From Botrytis cinerea B05.10 (lineage: Eukaryota; Ascomycota; Leotiomycetes; Helotiales; Sclerotiniaceae): DNA of 64,000 bases. Where the stretch lies: assembly GCF_000143535.2 (NCBI RefSeq), contig NC_037312.1, positions 2,232,001 through 2,296,000 on the forward strand, read 5' to 3'. Below, piece after piece: positions 1 to 16,780 of this stretch. The notes beneath the pieces are model-generated. The model searched no databases, was not told the origin of the DNA, and saw only the letters and a list, made by a program, of their open reading frames with translations. Positions within the stretch are counted from its first letter, which is position 1, and every line of letters starts with the position of its first letter. A program made the position numbers and the translations under genes.

Positions 1-557
1 AACTTCCCTTGCCCAGATTTATTTATGACATGAACTCCACTGTAATTTGCACGGGAAGAAGGGAAAGAAAGTTCAAGAATCGGATGAAATCTTGATCGCT
101 TTGGCTTTTAGTAACTCTCTGCACTTGATAGGGACATGATATCACATCGTTGGTCGTATTCATTCGTGCTCCACTCGACGCAGAAGCAAGATTGATTGGA
201 TAGAGGGTAGAGTACATGTATAGAGTATAGAGCATAGAGCATAGAGTATAGAGGATAGAGGATCGAGTATCGAGTACATGTATAGAGCAAGCGTACCTTT
301 TTCCCGTCTCATCGTCCTCTGGAGAATTTAATTCACAGCGGTTGTCGGAATTACAATTACTTACAGAGCAGAGAAAGGCAAAGGCCCCTCAGCCCCACCA
401 GGTCCTTATCACGTCACAATTAAATGATGGGGGCTTTTGGCACGGGCAAGTCAATAATGATAATGAAAAATGGTGTCATTATATGGTTGTGAAGGGCAAC
501 CAAGATGCAGGAGTTTGATTAATGTCAAGGTGAGGAGGTAGGAGGAGGAGTAGTATT

Positions 558-559
<2 letters not shown>

Positions 560-654
<95 letters not shown>

Positions 655-800
655 TATAGTAGTAATAGTAATAGTAGTAATAGTAGTAATAGTAGTAATA
701 GTAGTAATAGTAGTAATAGTAGTAATAGTAGTAATAGTAGTAATAGTAGTAATAGTAGTAATAGTAGTAATCGTAGTAATCGTAGTAATAGTAGTAATCG
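560..800. repeat. (TAG)n microsatellite passing into a TAGTAA-type hexanucleotide array
   Basis: A near-perfect TAG trinucleotide array runs to about position 653. After one TTA interruption it changes into a hexanucleotide array of TAGTAA units with a few TCG variants near 771-805. Open frames read through it as homopolymer-like Ile/Thr runs, but these are artefacts of the repeat. A second TAG array lies near 8.6 kb. Confidence 0.95.
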
Positions 801-1379
801 TAGTCATATCGTAGACGGTACAGAGGACAACGGCAAAGAGGTGATGAATGAGCTCGCTGTACGCTGCATGCGGTATTTTGAAAATTGAATACCCAGACGA
901 TCTATCACTTCTGCTCAACATATCACTGTCAACATATCATTTCTGCTTATGGTCAATACATTCTCTGTCTCAATACTGACAAGATACATAATTCTCTACA
1001 TCAGGAAAAAATATGGAAAATCTATGCTAGTATCCCAATGTCCCAGGGAAAATTTAACACATTGACACCGGATCATCAAACAGGCTATACTATCGTCGGA
1101 ATAACGAATATGAGGATAATATTCCCATGTCCTATATATTGCACGATATCATTGACTCAAGAATACCAAAATATCTGTACTATATTCGTAGATGTCCTTC
1201 CCCCAAACCCGTACTCTTCATCAAGGTACATTGCAGAATTGGAAACAAACAAACAAACAAACAAACCTTCCGACCCTACTTAAATTACCTACCTAACTTA
1301 CCTGCAGTATCAAGACCATTCTCTGATCCGATCACCCACACCAACTCAAAAACATATCATAAAATTGCCGCCAACATTT

Positions 1380-2690
1380 TGCCAGCCCCAATCCATTGCT
1401 TCGGCGGCAAGATACCTTGATAGTGGAGAACGCCTCAGAATTGATGTTGCCATAGCCGCCCGATCTTTACCCCTCGACCCCTCTCATCTACTTGGAAATC
1501 ATCGAACTCGCTGCAATTCCGGAGACCCAAGATATTCCTATTCAGTCTTCCAAGCTTCGAGAGGTACCCAAAGAAGCCAAGCGAACACTCAACGACTCCT
1601 TGCCACCATATTTACAACAAAAGGCAGCAGTCTAAGAGTTTTCGAATCCACATCGCTTCTTGGTCATAGAATCCTCTGGTCTATGAAAATTTGACCTCCA
1701 GAGACATAACAGTCGCCAGGTTTGCCCCGGAGCAAGAAATTGAGCCTCATCAATTTGACTCATCAAATCTGACACTAGTCTGACATGTTGTGCCACACCT
1801 ATGAGCCATCTGCCACTCGCGACATGTATTCAAACAGTCTTACCGGAAGACATTGATGAGCCTTTGTACTATCGGGTCAGTCTCTCTGTATTCTGACCGA
1901 AAAAATTGACGAGTCAACCAGTAACAGGCCAATTTACCCATTAACGCCTTGCTGTCATCGTGAGATCAAAGATTGAGGCTGGGTCCAATATCCTGTTTGC
2001 AGCCTTCGGGGCCTAATATCTTACTACAACCTTCCTAAAGGAATGTATCATCTTGAATCCATCCACAAGACAAGATCATAAGGATACATATCCTTTATCC
2101 TTTCTGTCAAGAGAAATGCCTTAGATTAAAGGAGTCGCAGTGCATCATATTGTGGCAATAAAACGTATACGCCTTTGTTACATTGCAACGTTCCTGCATG
2201 TTATCACACGAAGAAATCTGCCAAGCCCCTCGGTAGTGATCATTTGGGTGATTTACATCATGGTTCCATATCGTGGGGAAAACGTGCGAATAGGTATATC
2301 CCGGCGGCCTGGGAGATATAAGGAGGCGAGTGATGGATTTTTGGGGCCATGTCCGCTTCATCGGCACAAACGTTCTCTTCTCGTATTGGAAGCGTACACA
2401 GCCTGCCTCTACAAACGTTGCCTTATTGAGACATGGTTCCAATAATTGAAATCTTGTGGTTGGGACGACTGGCTGGCGAAGTCGACTGCGCCTTTCTTCC
2501 AGACCGCTCAGATTCTAATCGAGCCAATGAGATCACGCGAAGCTCAAACATACTGTCAAGTTGTGTCAACTTTGATTTCACGCAAATCTTATTCTCCTCA
2601 CATGTATATCAAACAGCTTCATCAAATCTCTTACATTGATCTCCGGATATCGGGTAACGGACAATGTTACTCAAACATTTAATCTCAAAT
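1380..2690 (+). pseudogene. Eroded protein-coding relic, family not recognised
   Basis: On the plus strand, fragments with protein-like composition are broken by stops and frame changes. The frame around 1455-1625 reads a stretch including PSTPLIYLEIIELAAIPETQ between two stops. The frame around 2446-2660 reads a fragment ending with PHMYIKQLHQISYIDLRISG, rich in ordinary globular-protein residues. No single frame or simple intron set joins them. I infer one or two decayed genes; I do not recognise the family and no intact product can come from this segment. Confidence 0.35.
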
Positions 2691-3071
2691 ATACTTCGCC
2701 ATGCATAGGCAGATTTAGAGTCTAACTTGTTCTAATCCCTTCGACCATCTCGATACGCCGCGCCAATGTCATGAGAATGCTACTGTGAATATAATAAGTA
2801 CTTGCTGGCCAGCTGGATATTGGTTGGAATCATTTTCATAAATTCATAACATTCACAATATTCGCGAGTCAAGTCAATCTGGGCACCAATTAAAAATATT
2901 CATCCTGCACACCGAGAGAGTGCAGACAGAGCAGTTACAAGTCATCGTCACGTTACACCCAAACACGCGTGTTATAATCAGATCTTCAGCCTTACCGTCT
3001 TCCAGCTACGACATCTTACACCCCACCTTCCTATTCTGGTACACAACCTTGATACGTTCGACAACCTCATC

Positions 3072-4178
3072 ATGTCTTTTAATTCTCAAAACCATGGCAG
3101 TGACCTCAAGCGTAAGAGTGGTTTATTGGGAAGTATCCGCGATAAGCTAGGTCGTTCAAAGAGCACCGCACCATCCAAAAGTCCATTATCCTTCCCAAGA
3201 GGAATTCCAGATGGTGCTCCTCCACCAGCATATACTTCTACATCTCCCATATCTCCCACATCGTACAACCAGGCATCTCCGTCGTACAATCATGCACCTG
3301 CGCCTTATGGTGACGCTCCCACAGCATATACAAATGCTTCTGCATCTCAGAATAATTCTCCTACATTCCATAGCAGCAGCACTTTCGCATCACGCCACTC
3401 TTCTACAGTTCCAAATACTGCTGGAACGATCCCACAACATGACCTCGATGGCTCACCTTATGCTCTGCTATCTACATTCGATACAGTCCTCCTCATCGAT
3501 GATTCTACGAGTATGGGATGGTATACTCACCCTACAGCTTGGGAACAAGTTTTCTTCGCTCTTCAAACCATCGCGCCAATCATCACTGCCTATGATGCCG
3601 ATGGAATTGATGTCTACTTCATGAACCACAAAAGTAAGCACAAGGGTAATGAAAACGAAGGCATAGCCGCCACTGGATACTACAACATCCAAAACGCCGC
3701 ATCCGTCGAAGAAGTATGGTCAATCGTCGACAAACCCCAAGGAATAACCCCCACCGGCAAACGCATCCGAGACATCCTCTCTCCCTACATGAAGCGCGCC
3801 AAGAAAGAACTCAAAGCAGGACGCGAAATCAAGCCCTTAAATCTCATTGTCATTACCGACGGCGCAGCCTCGGACGACCCGGAATCCGAAATCGTCAAAG
3901 TGGCCCGCGAGCTCGATGATCTCGATGCCCCGCTCACGCAAGTCGGGATTCAGTTCTTCCAGGTCGGGAAAGTGGCAGAGGCCAAACAGGCTCTGGAGGA
4001 TTTGGATGATGCGCTAGAGCATCGCTATCGGATTAGAGATATGGTCGATACGGTTACGTGGAATGGAAGGGATACTGAAGCGGGGTTGACGGGGGATGGA
4101 ATTGTTAAGGCGGTGTTGGGGGCGATTATTAAGAAACTTGATCATAAACCTGCGAGTGGGGAAATTCCTAGGAATTAA
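3072..4178 (+). CDS. von Willebrand factor A domain protein, proline/serine-rich N-terminus
   Basis: A single open exon encodes 368 residues. Residues 1-125 are low-complexity (Pro, Ser, Tyr, Thr) with a basic start, likely disordered. Residues about 135-350 form a vWA-like domain: the MIDAS motif DDSTS lies at 143-147 after a hydrophobic strand (DTVLLI), a downstream Thr follows in GITPTGKR, and an aspartate ends the strand LIVITDG. Such fungal cytosolic vWA proteins are usually uncharacterised; a metal-dependent protein-binding role is inferred from the fold. There is no signal peptide or membrane segment. The ATG at 3072 was chosen because the domain frame is open from there and a pyrimidine-rich leader precedes it. 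The fold assignment is secure, the biological role is unknown. Confidence 0.85.
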   Translation: MSFNSQNHGSDLKRKSGLLGSIRDKLGRSKSTAPSKSPLSFPRGIPDGAPPPAYTSTSPISPTSYNQASPSYNHAPAPYGDAPTAYTNASASQNNSPTFHSSSTFASRHSSTVPNTAGTIPQHDLDGSPYALLSTFDTVLLIDDSTSMGWYTHPTAWEQVFFALQTIAPIITAYDADGIDVYFMNHKSKHKGNENEGIAATGYYNIQNAASVEEVWSIVDKPQGITPTGKRIRDILSPYMKRAKKELKAGREIKPLNLIVITDGAASDDPESEIVKVARELDDLDAPLTQVGIQFFQVGKVAEAKQALEDLDDALEHRYRIRDMVDTVTWNGRDTEAGLTGDGIVKAVLGAIIKKLDHKPASGEIPRN

Positions 4179-4429
4179 TGAGTTTGTGTTTCTTTTCTTC
4201 TCTTTTCTTGTTCTTCTTCGTTCATGCTTGCTTCGTTCGTCAACTTGAATGCGCGAGAGAACTCCACTCATCAATTCGCTTCTTTGTACATTTTACCTAT
4301 CTCTTTTGTTACTTACATAGCTTCTCTCTTTTGCGCGCATGGGATTGGGATGAACTCATGACATACATACATACGTGTGTGTGTGTCCTTTATGATACGG
4401 GGCTTAGAGGCGTCAAGGCAAAATAAAAC

Positions 4430-8950
<4,521 letters not shown>

Positions 8951-8955
8951 ACCAT

Positions 8956-10809
8956 TTAAGTCATGAGGAGCACACTTGCCTTGTGCAAGCTCTTTGCGAT
9001 AATGGTAATAGAGTTATCATCGCGCATTGTAATGGATGGAGTCATAACGAGCTTGAGACGCTTCTGTTTTGTTTGGAGCTGGTATGGGTTGTCTCTTGGA
9101 TGGTCCTTGGCGATCATCGTGCCAGCTGTGAACTTGTTGCCGAGAAGTTCGGGAAAGATGACTTGGAAGCTCAACTTTGCTGTCCACATTCTGCAACAGA
9201 GATCCATGGAAGCAATAATGATTGCGCCAAGATCAGTACCGGCCTTTGACTTAGAGGTTCCCTCATTCATAAGAGGTCCTAGAATGTCTCGAAGATGCTT
9301 AGTGTGGTTTGTGAGTGAATCATTTCGAAATCTCGCAAATTCGGGAGCGTTGATGACGGACTTGACAACCGCAGATTGCTCGGCGACAAGTTTTTGGCGT
9401 TTTTCTGCAGAAGCCGCTGGTAGTAATTATTAGTATTGTAACATTGCAGTATGAAATAGATAATACTCACTTGGTCTAGCTGTAAGTTGCTGGCTAATTT
9501 TGGCAAGGTGTGCAGCAACAGTATCATTGTATTGCTCGAATGTCTTAAGAGTCATGATATTGTCAAAACAGTAACTCATTGCCATTCTCATAACAAACCA
9601 GAATCGAGTGTTTTCGCTGCTCAAAAGAGCCATTACATGGCTATGCGCACTCTGAGGATCATTGTAGGTGAGCTTCGTCATGTAATTCCAAAGAGCTTGA
9701 TTCGAGCTAGCAATTGCGCGATCTTCTTGAATGTTAGGAATGCAACAATATGAGCGAGCCCATCCTTCGGCCAATGCGAAAATGTCACTGAAATCTTTTG
9801 CAAAGGCGACACTGATCTCGTGAACGGTCGGAACATGCGCAGGTAGTTCCCTGTACGGAACGAGTGGAAGTTGTGAGCGACGATGATCGACAACAGTTTC
9901 GGTCTCGCTGTTGAGATTGTTTCTTAAGTTTGAGATGGACTGGACATTCTCCAAAGCACTATCAGGGACTGCCACGGATACAGATGCTTTGACGCGATTG
10001 TATTCCTCTTGTGTTGGAGACACTTGGCCTCCGACAGCGGCACTTTCCATTGCGGCTAGCGAAGCTCTTGAGAGACGAGTCATGGATGTTGGACCATTGC
10101 CACGGTAGCCGGAATGCGAGTTGTTGTAGGACGATGGAGGGGCTTCCAATCGGAGTTGCGATTGTGATCGCCCGTTGAGACTCGGAAGATTAAGCGGATT
10201 TGGGTCACCTCTCTGCTGGGAGGCAGGTGGGTGGGAGGCAAGCCAAAGGATTCTCTTTCCGTTAAGTTGATTTTCCTTCAACTGTAATTCCTCGCGTTGT
10301 GAGGCGATAATGGCAAGTAATTCGCGTTTGCTTGGTTCGCCAGAATCGTCTCCGGACTCACTGTAGGCTTCCTGAAGCTGAGACTCAAGGTCTCTGAGCT
10401 TGGTCTGATAAAATTCGACGCTTTGAGTGACGAAAACTTGTTGGGCCGCGAAATCGACTAAAAACTTTTGAAGTTCAGCACCGATATTTTCTTGTACTTG
10501 TTGCGGGATTGAGACGGTGTCTCGAATGGTTCGGATAATCTGTGTGATTCTGGTTTCCATCCAGTCCTGTAAGCTTTGCGACCGATTACGATTATCAACG
10601 ACTTCTGCTCTATGACCTCGGGGTGGTGGTGGGCTTGCCAAGGAGACTGAACTGCTCGAGATACTTGCCCTCGTGTTGTGGGCTGTTGGCTGAGAGGGTG
10701 CGAACTGCGAAGTAGTGGGACCCATCGACTCTGAACGATTCATGGAGGCTCGAAGATCTGCTTCGCCCGACTTACGAGAGGGTCGCGATCTAGCAGGGAC
10801 GAGCGACAT
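8956..10809 (-). CDS. Conserved-looking coiled-coil/helical protein of unknown function
   Basis: Two exons: 9471-10809 and 8956-9416. The 54-nt intron has donor GTGAGT, a TACTAAT-like branch site and acceptor CAG. The spliced product is 599 residues. The first ~80 residues are Ser/Pro/Arg-rich and probably disordered. Residues ~85-200 are strongly helical with Gln/Glu-rich heptad character, consistent with a coiled coil. A Ser-rich linker follows, then a helical C-terminal domain with several aromatic and Cys residues. No catalytic motif, signal peptide or membrane helix is evident, and I do not recognise the family. The ATG at 10809 is preferred; the frame stays open to 11106 but that extension looks like translated 5' UTR (Phe/Tyr/Ser runs). 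Confidence 0.75.
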
Positions 10810-11872
10810 TATTAGTGATAGTAGTTTCGAGTAGGAATAATAGTAATAGTTGTTGAATGTATAGTTTAAAGGAACAGAGCGCAAGCCCCAAAAGGATTGA
10901 GAAAGTGTGAGGTGCAAAGAGATTCGACTGGTATCTGCTGCTGTATCAAAAAGGAAGGAAGAAGAACTTGGGTCTGCGGAACGGAGGATGATAAGAAAGT
11001 AATTGGAGTTTGTGGGGATATTGTTTGTAGGTCCCACTAGCGGAAAAGTTTTTCTTTCAAGTGGAAGAAACAATATAAATTTTGAAGGTGAAGAAAAATG
11101 GACCATGAATCAAGCAGTGAGCTTTAATGGGAGAAGCCACTCTGCCAATGCCAGGATTCTCTTGGTCTCCGAGGAAACCAGTGAATTAATGCCAACAAAT
11201 GATAATGATATCGGGAGATGAAGTGCGGGGGAACATTCATCACAATGACAAAGCAAACGAATCGAAAATGCGCGACTGCAGTTTCATGTCTTGCTCAATT
11301 TATGTTCATCAACATTGGTGTTTTTATAATGGTTACGGATGCTCACTAGGCATTTGGGATATCATTTTCATATGAACAAGTGTTACATGTCTATGGAAGC
11401 ATAAGTGTTTAATAGGAATGCTTGAAAACTATTTCCAATGTATGTAAATAGATGCTACCTATCTGTGGAAGCCTTCTCGATCAATGCTGTTGATGAGATG
11501 AGATGAGTGTTGTTCAAATTGCCTTATTAATCGCACAGCGATGAGTGTATCAAGGAAGCTATTCCCGTGTGACATAAATCTTGGAGTACCATATGTCTTG
11601 AATGTAGAACTAGTACATTTGACGTTGAATGAAATGAAGTTGGGACGAATAGAAGGCAGAATAATAGACCAAGGCGGTCTACAAAGGAAAGAGATGCAAA
11701 ATTGACACTAATTAAAAAACTCGCGTCGAGTTCGGCTATGGACCAATCAATGGTTTGAATAATGGAACTGAAGGCAAAAGGGGTTTGAGTAAACCACAAG
11801 AACTTCCAACAATGTCCTACTATTGTCTTCAAAAGAAATTGTTTTGACAAAAGAAAAATGGGTTGAAGAGAT

Positions 11873-12179
11873 TCAAAGTACATACTCATCCTCATGACCA
11901 TACATAATCAGGCCATCATCGAAAGAACGCGACTTAATGCTAGTGTTGTAAGAAGGTGCGCCAACATGTATCAGTATTGAGGATCATCATACCTCAAAGT
12001 GGCTCTAATATGAGGGGTAGGGGAGACATAAGAGCTGATGTCTGATGGCGAAGGGATTCCTGGATCTGAGATTTGGGACTGTTTGTTGGATACTTTATCA
12101 TTGTGCGCAATAATAAGAAAGGGTCGCAAGTTGAGTTCTGGGTCAGGACTGAGCTATGGAACAATTGTTTACTTACCAT
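11873..12179 (-). CDS. Small spliced protein with an ATG-only first coding exon (putative)
   Basis: Exons 12177-12179 (the ATG itself), 11993-12078 and 11873-11939. The ATG is followed at once by GTAAGT; the first acceptor is ACAG at 12079-12082. The second donor is GTATGA with acceptor CTAG. All joins keep the frame and give 51 residues, starting MSQISDPGIPSPSD and ending GHEDEYVL. A typical A-rich fungal leader precedes the ATG. A GTATGT inside the last codons could be another donor, so the 3' end may be longer. I do not recognise the product. Evidence is splice geometry and composition only. Confidence 0.4.
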
Positions 12180-13300
12180 TTTGTAAAGTGTTTGTTTGTG
12201 ATTTGATTGTTGAAGAGAGGAAATGAAGTAAGTAGGATCGACTGAAGATTTGTAGAAAGGTTGAGGTGGAGGTAGAGTTGTTGAAAAGGAAGAAAGAAGA
12301 AAGAATGGAAAGTATTGTGAGAGGAAGAAGGCAAGGTATAGATCAAGAATTGAGGGGTAGCAGAATACGCCATTGCGCTCAATTCACCCTAGCAAGATTG
12401 GGGTTAGGTAGCTATCCAATTATCAATTAAGCTTACGTACTTATGAATCACATGTGGCGTGAGACAGCCAAGTAGTTATAAAGTGTTAGAAGATTACGGA
12501 GTCATCAAGTGAATGTTGGTCAAATTTTGATATTCTTCAATGACAGCTTTGGTATCTGTACACCATCTCAATGATGATCAGAGGGATACAATCTCCAAGA
12601 CACTTGTAAACATATCTCTTTGGTCTTACTTCATTACATTACTATCATGATTTTACTTATCAGGTATAGGATAGTTTGTCTTTGTGCAAAATTTGCTCCA
12701 TCTCACCTTGAATCTACTAATGTGTATCCATAGCTACCTTGATTCTTTGTATCCTACATACCCGTATGCCATGGCTGTGTCATTTCTAATGTCACTTGTC
12801 TATGCTACTCCCATACAAAGCTTGATTCTGGCATTGGCTTATCACAACAAGACTTATAATTTTTCTTAATCATGCTGCAACAAAATCAGTCTTGTGGAAT
12901 GTCTTTCACTTATTAAACCTAGCTTGTTCAATATCTCAACGAAATTCATTCAAACATCTTTCCTGTATTTCTTTGATGTAAGTTAACCATTCCAATAGCC
13001 GCTTCTCACTCCCTTTTGATATATAGACTATTGCTACTCTCCCAATCCTGTCGTTTGGCTGGCATTCCTCCTCTCCTCCATTAATCCACATACTATCATC
13101 TCTGCGGTCCAGCTTTTCATTGACCATCTAGAATTGACCTCATTCCTATTTAAAACAGCCATTGTTCCTTGGGCAGATTTCTCTTTGTGCTTCTCAACAC
13201 TTCTTTATCACTTTTCACTAAAGTCTCTTCAAGCCCAAGTAGAAGATAATTTCTTGATTCCGAAATTTGCTGGCACCGGTAAATAAGATGAGCAGTAAGT
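12180..13300. other. Intergenic region, no supported gene
   Basis: AT-rich sequence with only short open frames on both strands. The minus-strand pyrimidine-rich part at 12180-12370 is the likely promoter/leader of the small gene starting at 12179. An ATG directly followed by a GTAAGT donor occurs near 13288 on the plus strand and might be the start of the relic described at 13.4-14.1 kb. Confidence 0.5.
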
Positions 13301-13439
13301 CACTCCTATGCTATTCTCAGAAACTATCTTCACAACAGCAATTACCTCCCAAGTATTTGCAAGAATGAATGAGAGTTAACAATACGCGTGGATAATAGAA
13401 AATCTCTATCTAAATCTCAGTCCTTGAAATTCTCGGCCT

Positions 13440-14070
13440 TCTAATAGCGAAACATCACCCAACGTCGAAATATCAAGCAACCAGTCCACGGCATCTACTT
13501 CTCACATACCGAGTCACTGCGAAATCATTGCTTTGAAGCAGCAGTCACCCATACCTGAAGTCTTTGAGAGGTTTGGATTAGTGAGCGTTTAGGTCTCGGC
13601 AGGACATAAACTCATGAAGAGGAAACTATCGTACCTGCAGCTCGACCAACTGTCCTGGCGACCAATCGAAGAACATACCTGGCCCCTGCCATTCTAGTAG
13701 ACGGTAGAATAAGAAACAGAAGACTAGATAACTCGGCAGATCTTTCATGGACATCGGTCGGAATTTTGGTATCTGCCATGCCAGAAGGTTCATACAGTTC
13801 GGAAACCGGATATTTCGAGGCGGTTCTACAATTCAGCGAGTACAAGTCATTACAGCTCCAGCAGAGATTCCGAATGCCGCATATTATTACAAAAGAGCTG
13901 CCAGATGTCTTCCGTCAATAAATGCCGCGAGACAAGGCAAGTTCTCCCGACCACAATTGTTTCGCCCAACAGCGGGATCCTGATATCGACCATGCCTTGC
14001 CTTCGAGCAATTTCCAGTATGAGACACTAGAGAATGGCGCTTTGAATCCCGAGGCTTTACAACTTTGAGG
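13440..14070 (+). pseudogene. Probable gene relic or mis-spliced orphan gene
   Basis: On the plus strand, one frame from about 13620 to 13918 is open for ~100 codons. It reads like a globular protein (segments PAILVDGRIRNRRLDNSADL and YFEAVLQFSEYKSLQLQQRF), hits one TAA, and continues in the same frame to a TGA near 14070. An upstream S/T-rich frame at 13445-13590 is offset and separated by stops. I could not build introns that restore one frame. Either the gene is decayed or it has unusual splicing. The family is not recognised. Confidence 0.35.
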
Positions 14071-16780
14071 TTGGTAATAATGGTTCCGCAGGAGAAATCA
14101 CAGTCGTTGCTTTGACACCTTCAATGTACAAGCAGTGGTTCTAAATATCCACAACTTTGCACTTCACCACCTCCTCTGCACATTCGACAAGATCCGCTAG
14201 TCTAATTTTTTGATGCACGCGGGAAGAAGAAAGTATTCTACTAGAAATTCACATGGTCGCCAAAAATCAGTGCATGAATCGCATGTCTCCTGTTATCATT
14301 ACTTCCCGAGAAGACCGCTATCTTTCATACTTTTTGATACAAAAGTTGATGTTCATATTAAATGCTAGTGATATCTGCAGAAGCTTCGGTCTAAAATCAG
14401 AGACTCCGGTCCCCAGTCTACAATGAAGCAAGATGTTTGCACCTCCTGACACATTTCATTATCAATAAGTAGTTTCAAAGTGTGGCAGGAATGATGCACT
14501 ATTAACAACAGAATGCAAGTTGATCGTTCAAAAGACACCATCTAGACCCTACCATACAAACAAATAACAATTGAGGACTACATGAACGGATAAAACACAA
14601 CATAGCAACACCACAGCCACGCGAGCAGATATTCCCACTGCTTAGCCAAGCAGAGCGAAGGATCAAACAAAATCACTTGATCAGAAGAGTTCCTAGTACA
14701 AATCAAATATTCCATGAAGTTACATTTATAGAAATAAAATCGGCCACCGCTGAACTACAAGAAGCTTCGGGGGGGAGGATCTAGTGATGTAGCTAGAGAA
14801 TATCCAAAGAGTACGGAAACAACCGAAGCTTAGACGGCAGGGCTAATGACAGGGCCAATCTACCCAAGCGTTACATTTTTTCTTCATATTATTTATATAC
14901 GCATCGATCATCTCCAACAACGAGATCAGTCGTGGCCTGTACAATCGATCTCATCTCACACCATACTCACAATACTGGCCCTCCGATTATCAACTAGATG
15001 CCATGTACACAAGCCGGTAAACGTTATCCCGAAGTTTGAGAACTGATAGGGAGCTGAAACAACGGCTCAATTCACATCTTGCCCTAGATACAGCGTTCGA
15101 TTAGAGACTCGCAGATAGCCGGCGTGGCAAGGACAATCAAGGAATTTCAAATGGCGACAACAGCAATGGCTCGAATTATGGCTTTTGCTTGCATATCCAA
15201 GTATCGCTAGTGTCTCGTCAAACACAATGTTGATATTGATATTGAAAGCATATAGTGGTCTCTCATTACGAACATACACGTTAGTCTTTCTCGTTCTCCC
15301 AGATGTTCTCCTGTGATGCCATCTGTCAGTCGGTAGTACGCAGATAGAACAATCTTTCATATCAGCAGCCAATGCGTCCAGGAGCTCAAGTATTCTTCAT
15401 ACACAACATCGAACCGAAATAACTCAAAATTCCAATTCCAATAACAAAGCGCGGTCGCATCCAGTGCCATACCTACCTACCTACTTGAGAGTGTTCTCTA
15501 AACCACACTTCCGAAAATTCGCACATGCATGTTCATTCATCCTCCGCCCAGAAAGACAAATGATTGGGGAAAACGACAGATTCTTCCAGTCTCAAGTCTC
15601 CAGTCTCACTCATACTCGATTCCAGATACGATGCCACACACCCTCCTCAGACAATACCCCTACCTGCCCATCTACCAACCTCACAATTTCACCTCAAAAA
15701 ACACATCCAAGCCCCAACACCACACCTCCTTTACCCTATTCTCACCCAACCCAATCCAATCCAATCTATTTATCTCACGACCAAGAACTGAACAACCAAT
15801 ATCAAATTTCCCACTCTCCACACCTTATTCAATAACAACGCACCACCAACCCACCAACTCGTCCATCTCCCAAATCTCCAATCCAAATCTCCAATCCCTC
15901 ACTCCCAAAATCCACAAACCACCACACACCCATCGCATTTTCCCATTTTCCAATCTTCCAATTTCCTCAATCGCAAGACCCCCCTCCCCCCTCCAAACCC
16001 TCAAACCCACCCTACACAAATTCACAATCCACCACCCGACTCCAGCTACCCCCCAAATTTCCCGCCTCCCAACCCCCGAAACTCTAAAACTTCATTCCCA
16101 AGCTAAGCCGACGCACGCACACACGTTGTGTGACGTCTGTGCTCTGTCGCCTCGACTTACTTGCAAGTTGCAACTTTGTTTCTCACTAGGTTACGTTACT
16201 TCTTCTTAGTGAGGTACAAGCGGTGAAGAGACGTGAAAGAAATGAGCGACGGCTGTGAGATGGAATGGAATGGAAATCGCTCATTAATTGCGTGCGTATT
16301 ATCGTATAGATAAAAAAAAAAAAAAAAAAAAAAAAAAAATAGGATGGGAATATAAGCAAGTAAGAATAATAAGCCAGTAGCTAACAAAATGCACGAAATG
16401 AACTGAAGAAGCAAAAACATAAAAATCACAAGAAATTCTAGATGTAGTATTTTGGATATTTGCAAAAATGTAATTCCACTGGTTCCTCGTTCAGCATACC
16501 TAGGTAGCAATATTCATCCTCCCCTCCTTCCTCTCTCTCTATCTCATCGCATCGCATCCATCCACCAAAATTCATTATCCGTATAAAAACATCGAAATTC
16601 ATAATACCCCCTCCCCCTTCCACATCCATATTCACATCTACATCTACGTCTCCATCGCAATCCACATCCACAAACCACCGGGTATCAATCATCTTCTCTC
16701 CATCGCATTGTGGGTGTGACATATATCTTGGCTATACATTTCTGCATGCGTCTGCGCGTATAATCCTTACGGAAAAGCGT
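14070..16780. other. Gene-poor region with a C-rich block and poly(A)
   Basis: Positions 14070-15400 show no coding signal I trust. From about 15470 to 16080 the plus strand is strongly C/A/T-rich and guanine-poor (many CCAAC, CCAAT, ACCCC units), so long frames appear on the plus strand but have Pro/Ser/Thr/His-only composition. An A run of about 27 follows at 16312-16339. Positions 16540-16700 again hold CATC-type repeats. Confidence 0.6.

Noticed and set aside
556..921. Minus-strand Ile/Thr-repeat frame
   Set aside because: It is the translation of the TAG and hexanucleotide microsatellite.
15464..16209. Three overlapping plus-strand frames
   Set aside because: Long only because G is rare here, so stop codons are rare; composition is Pro/Ser/Thr/His and all frames look alike.
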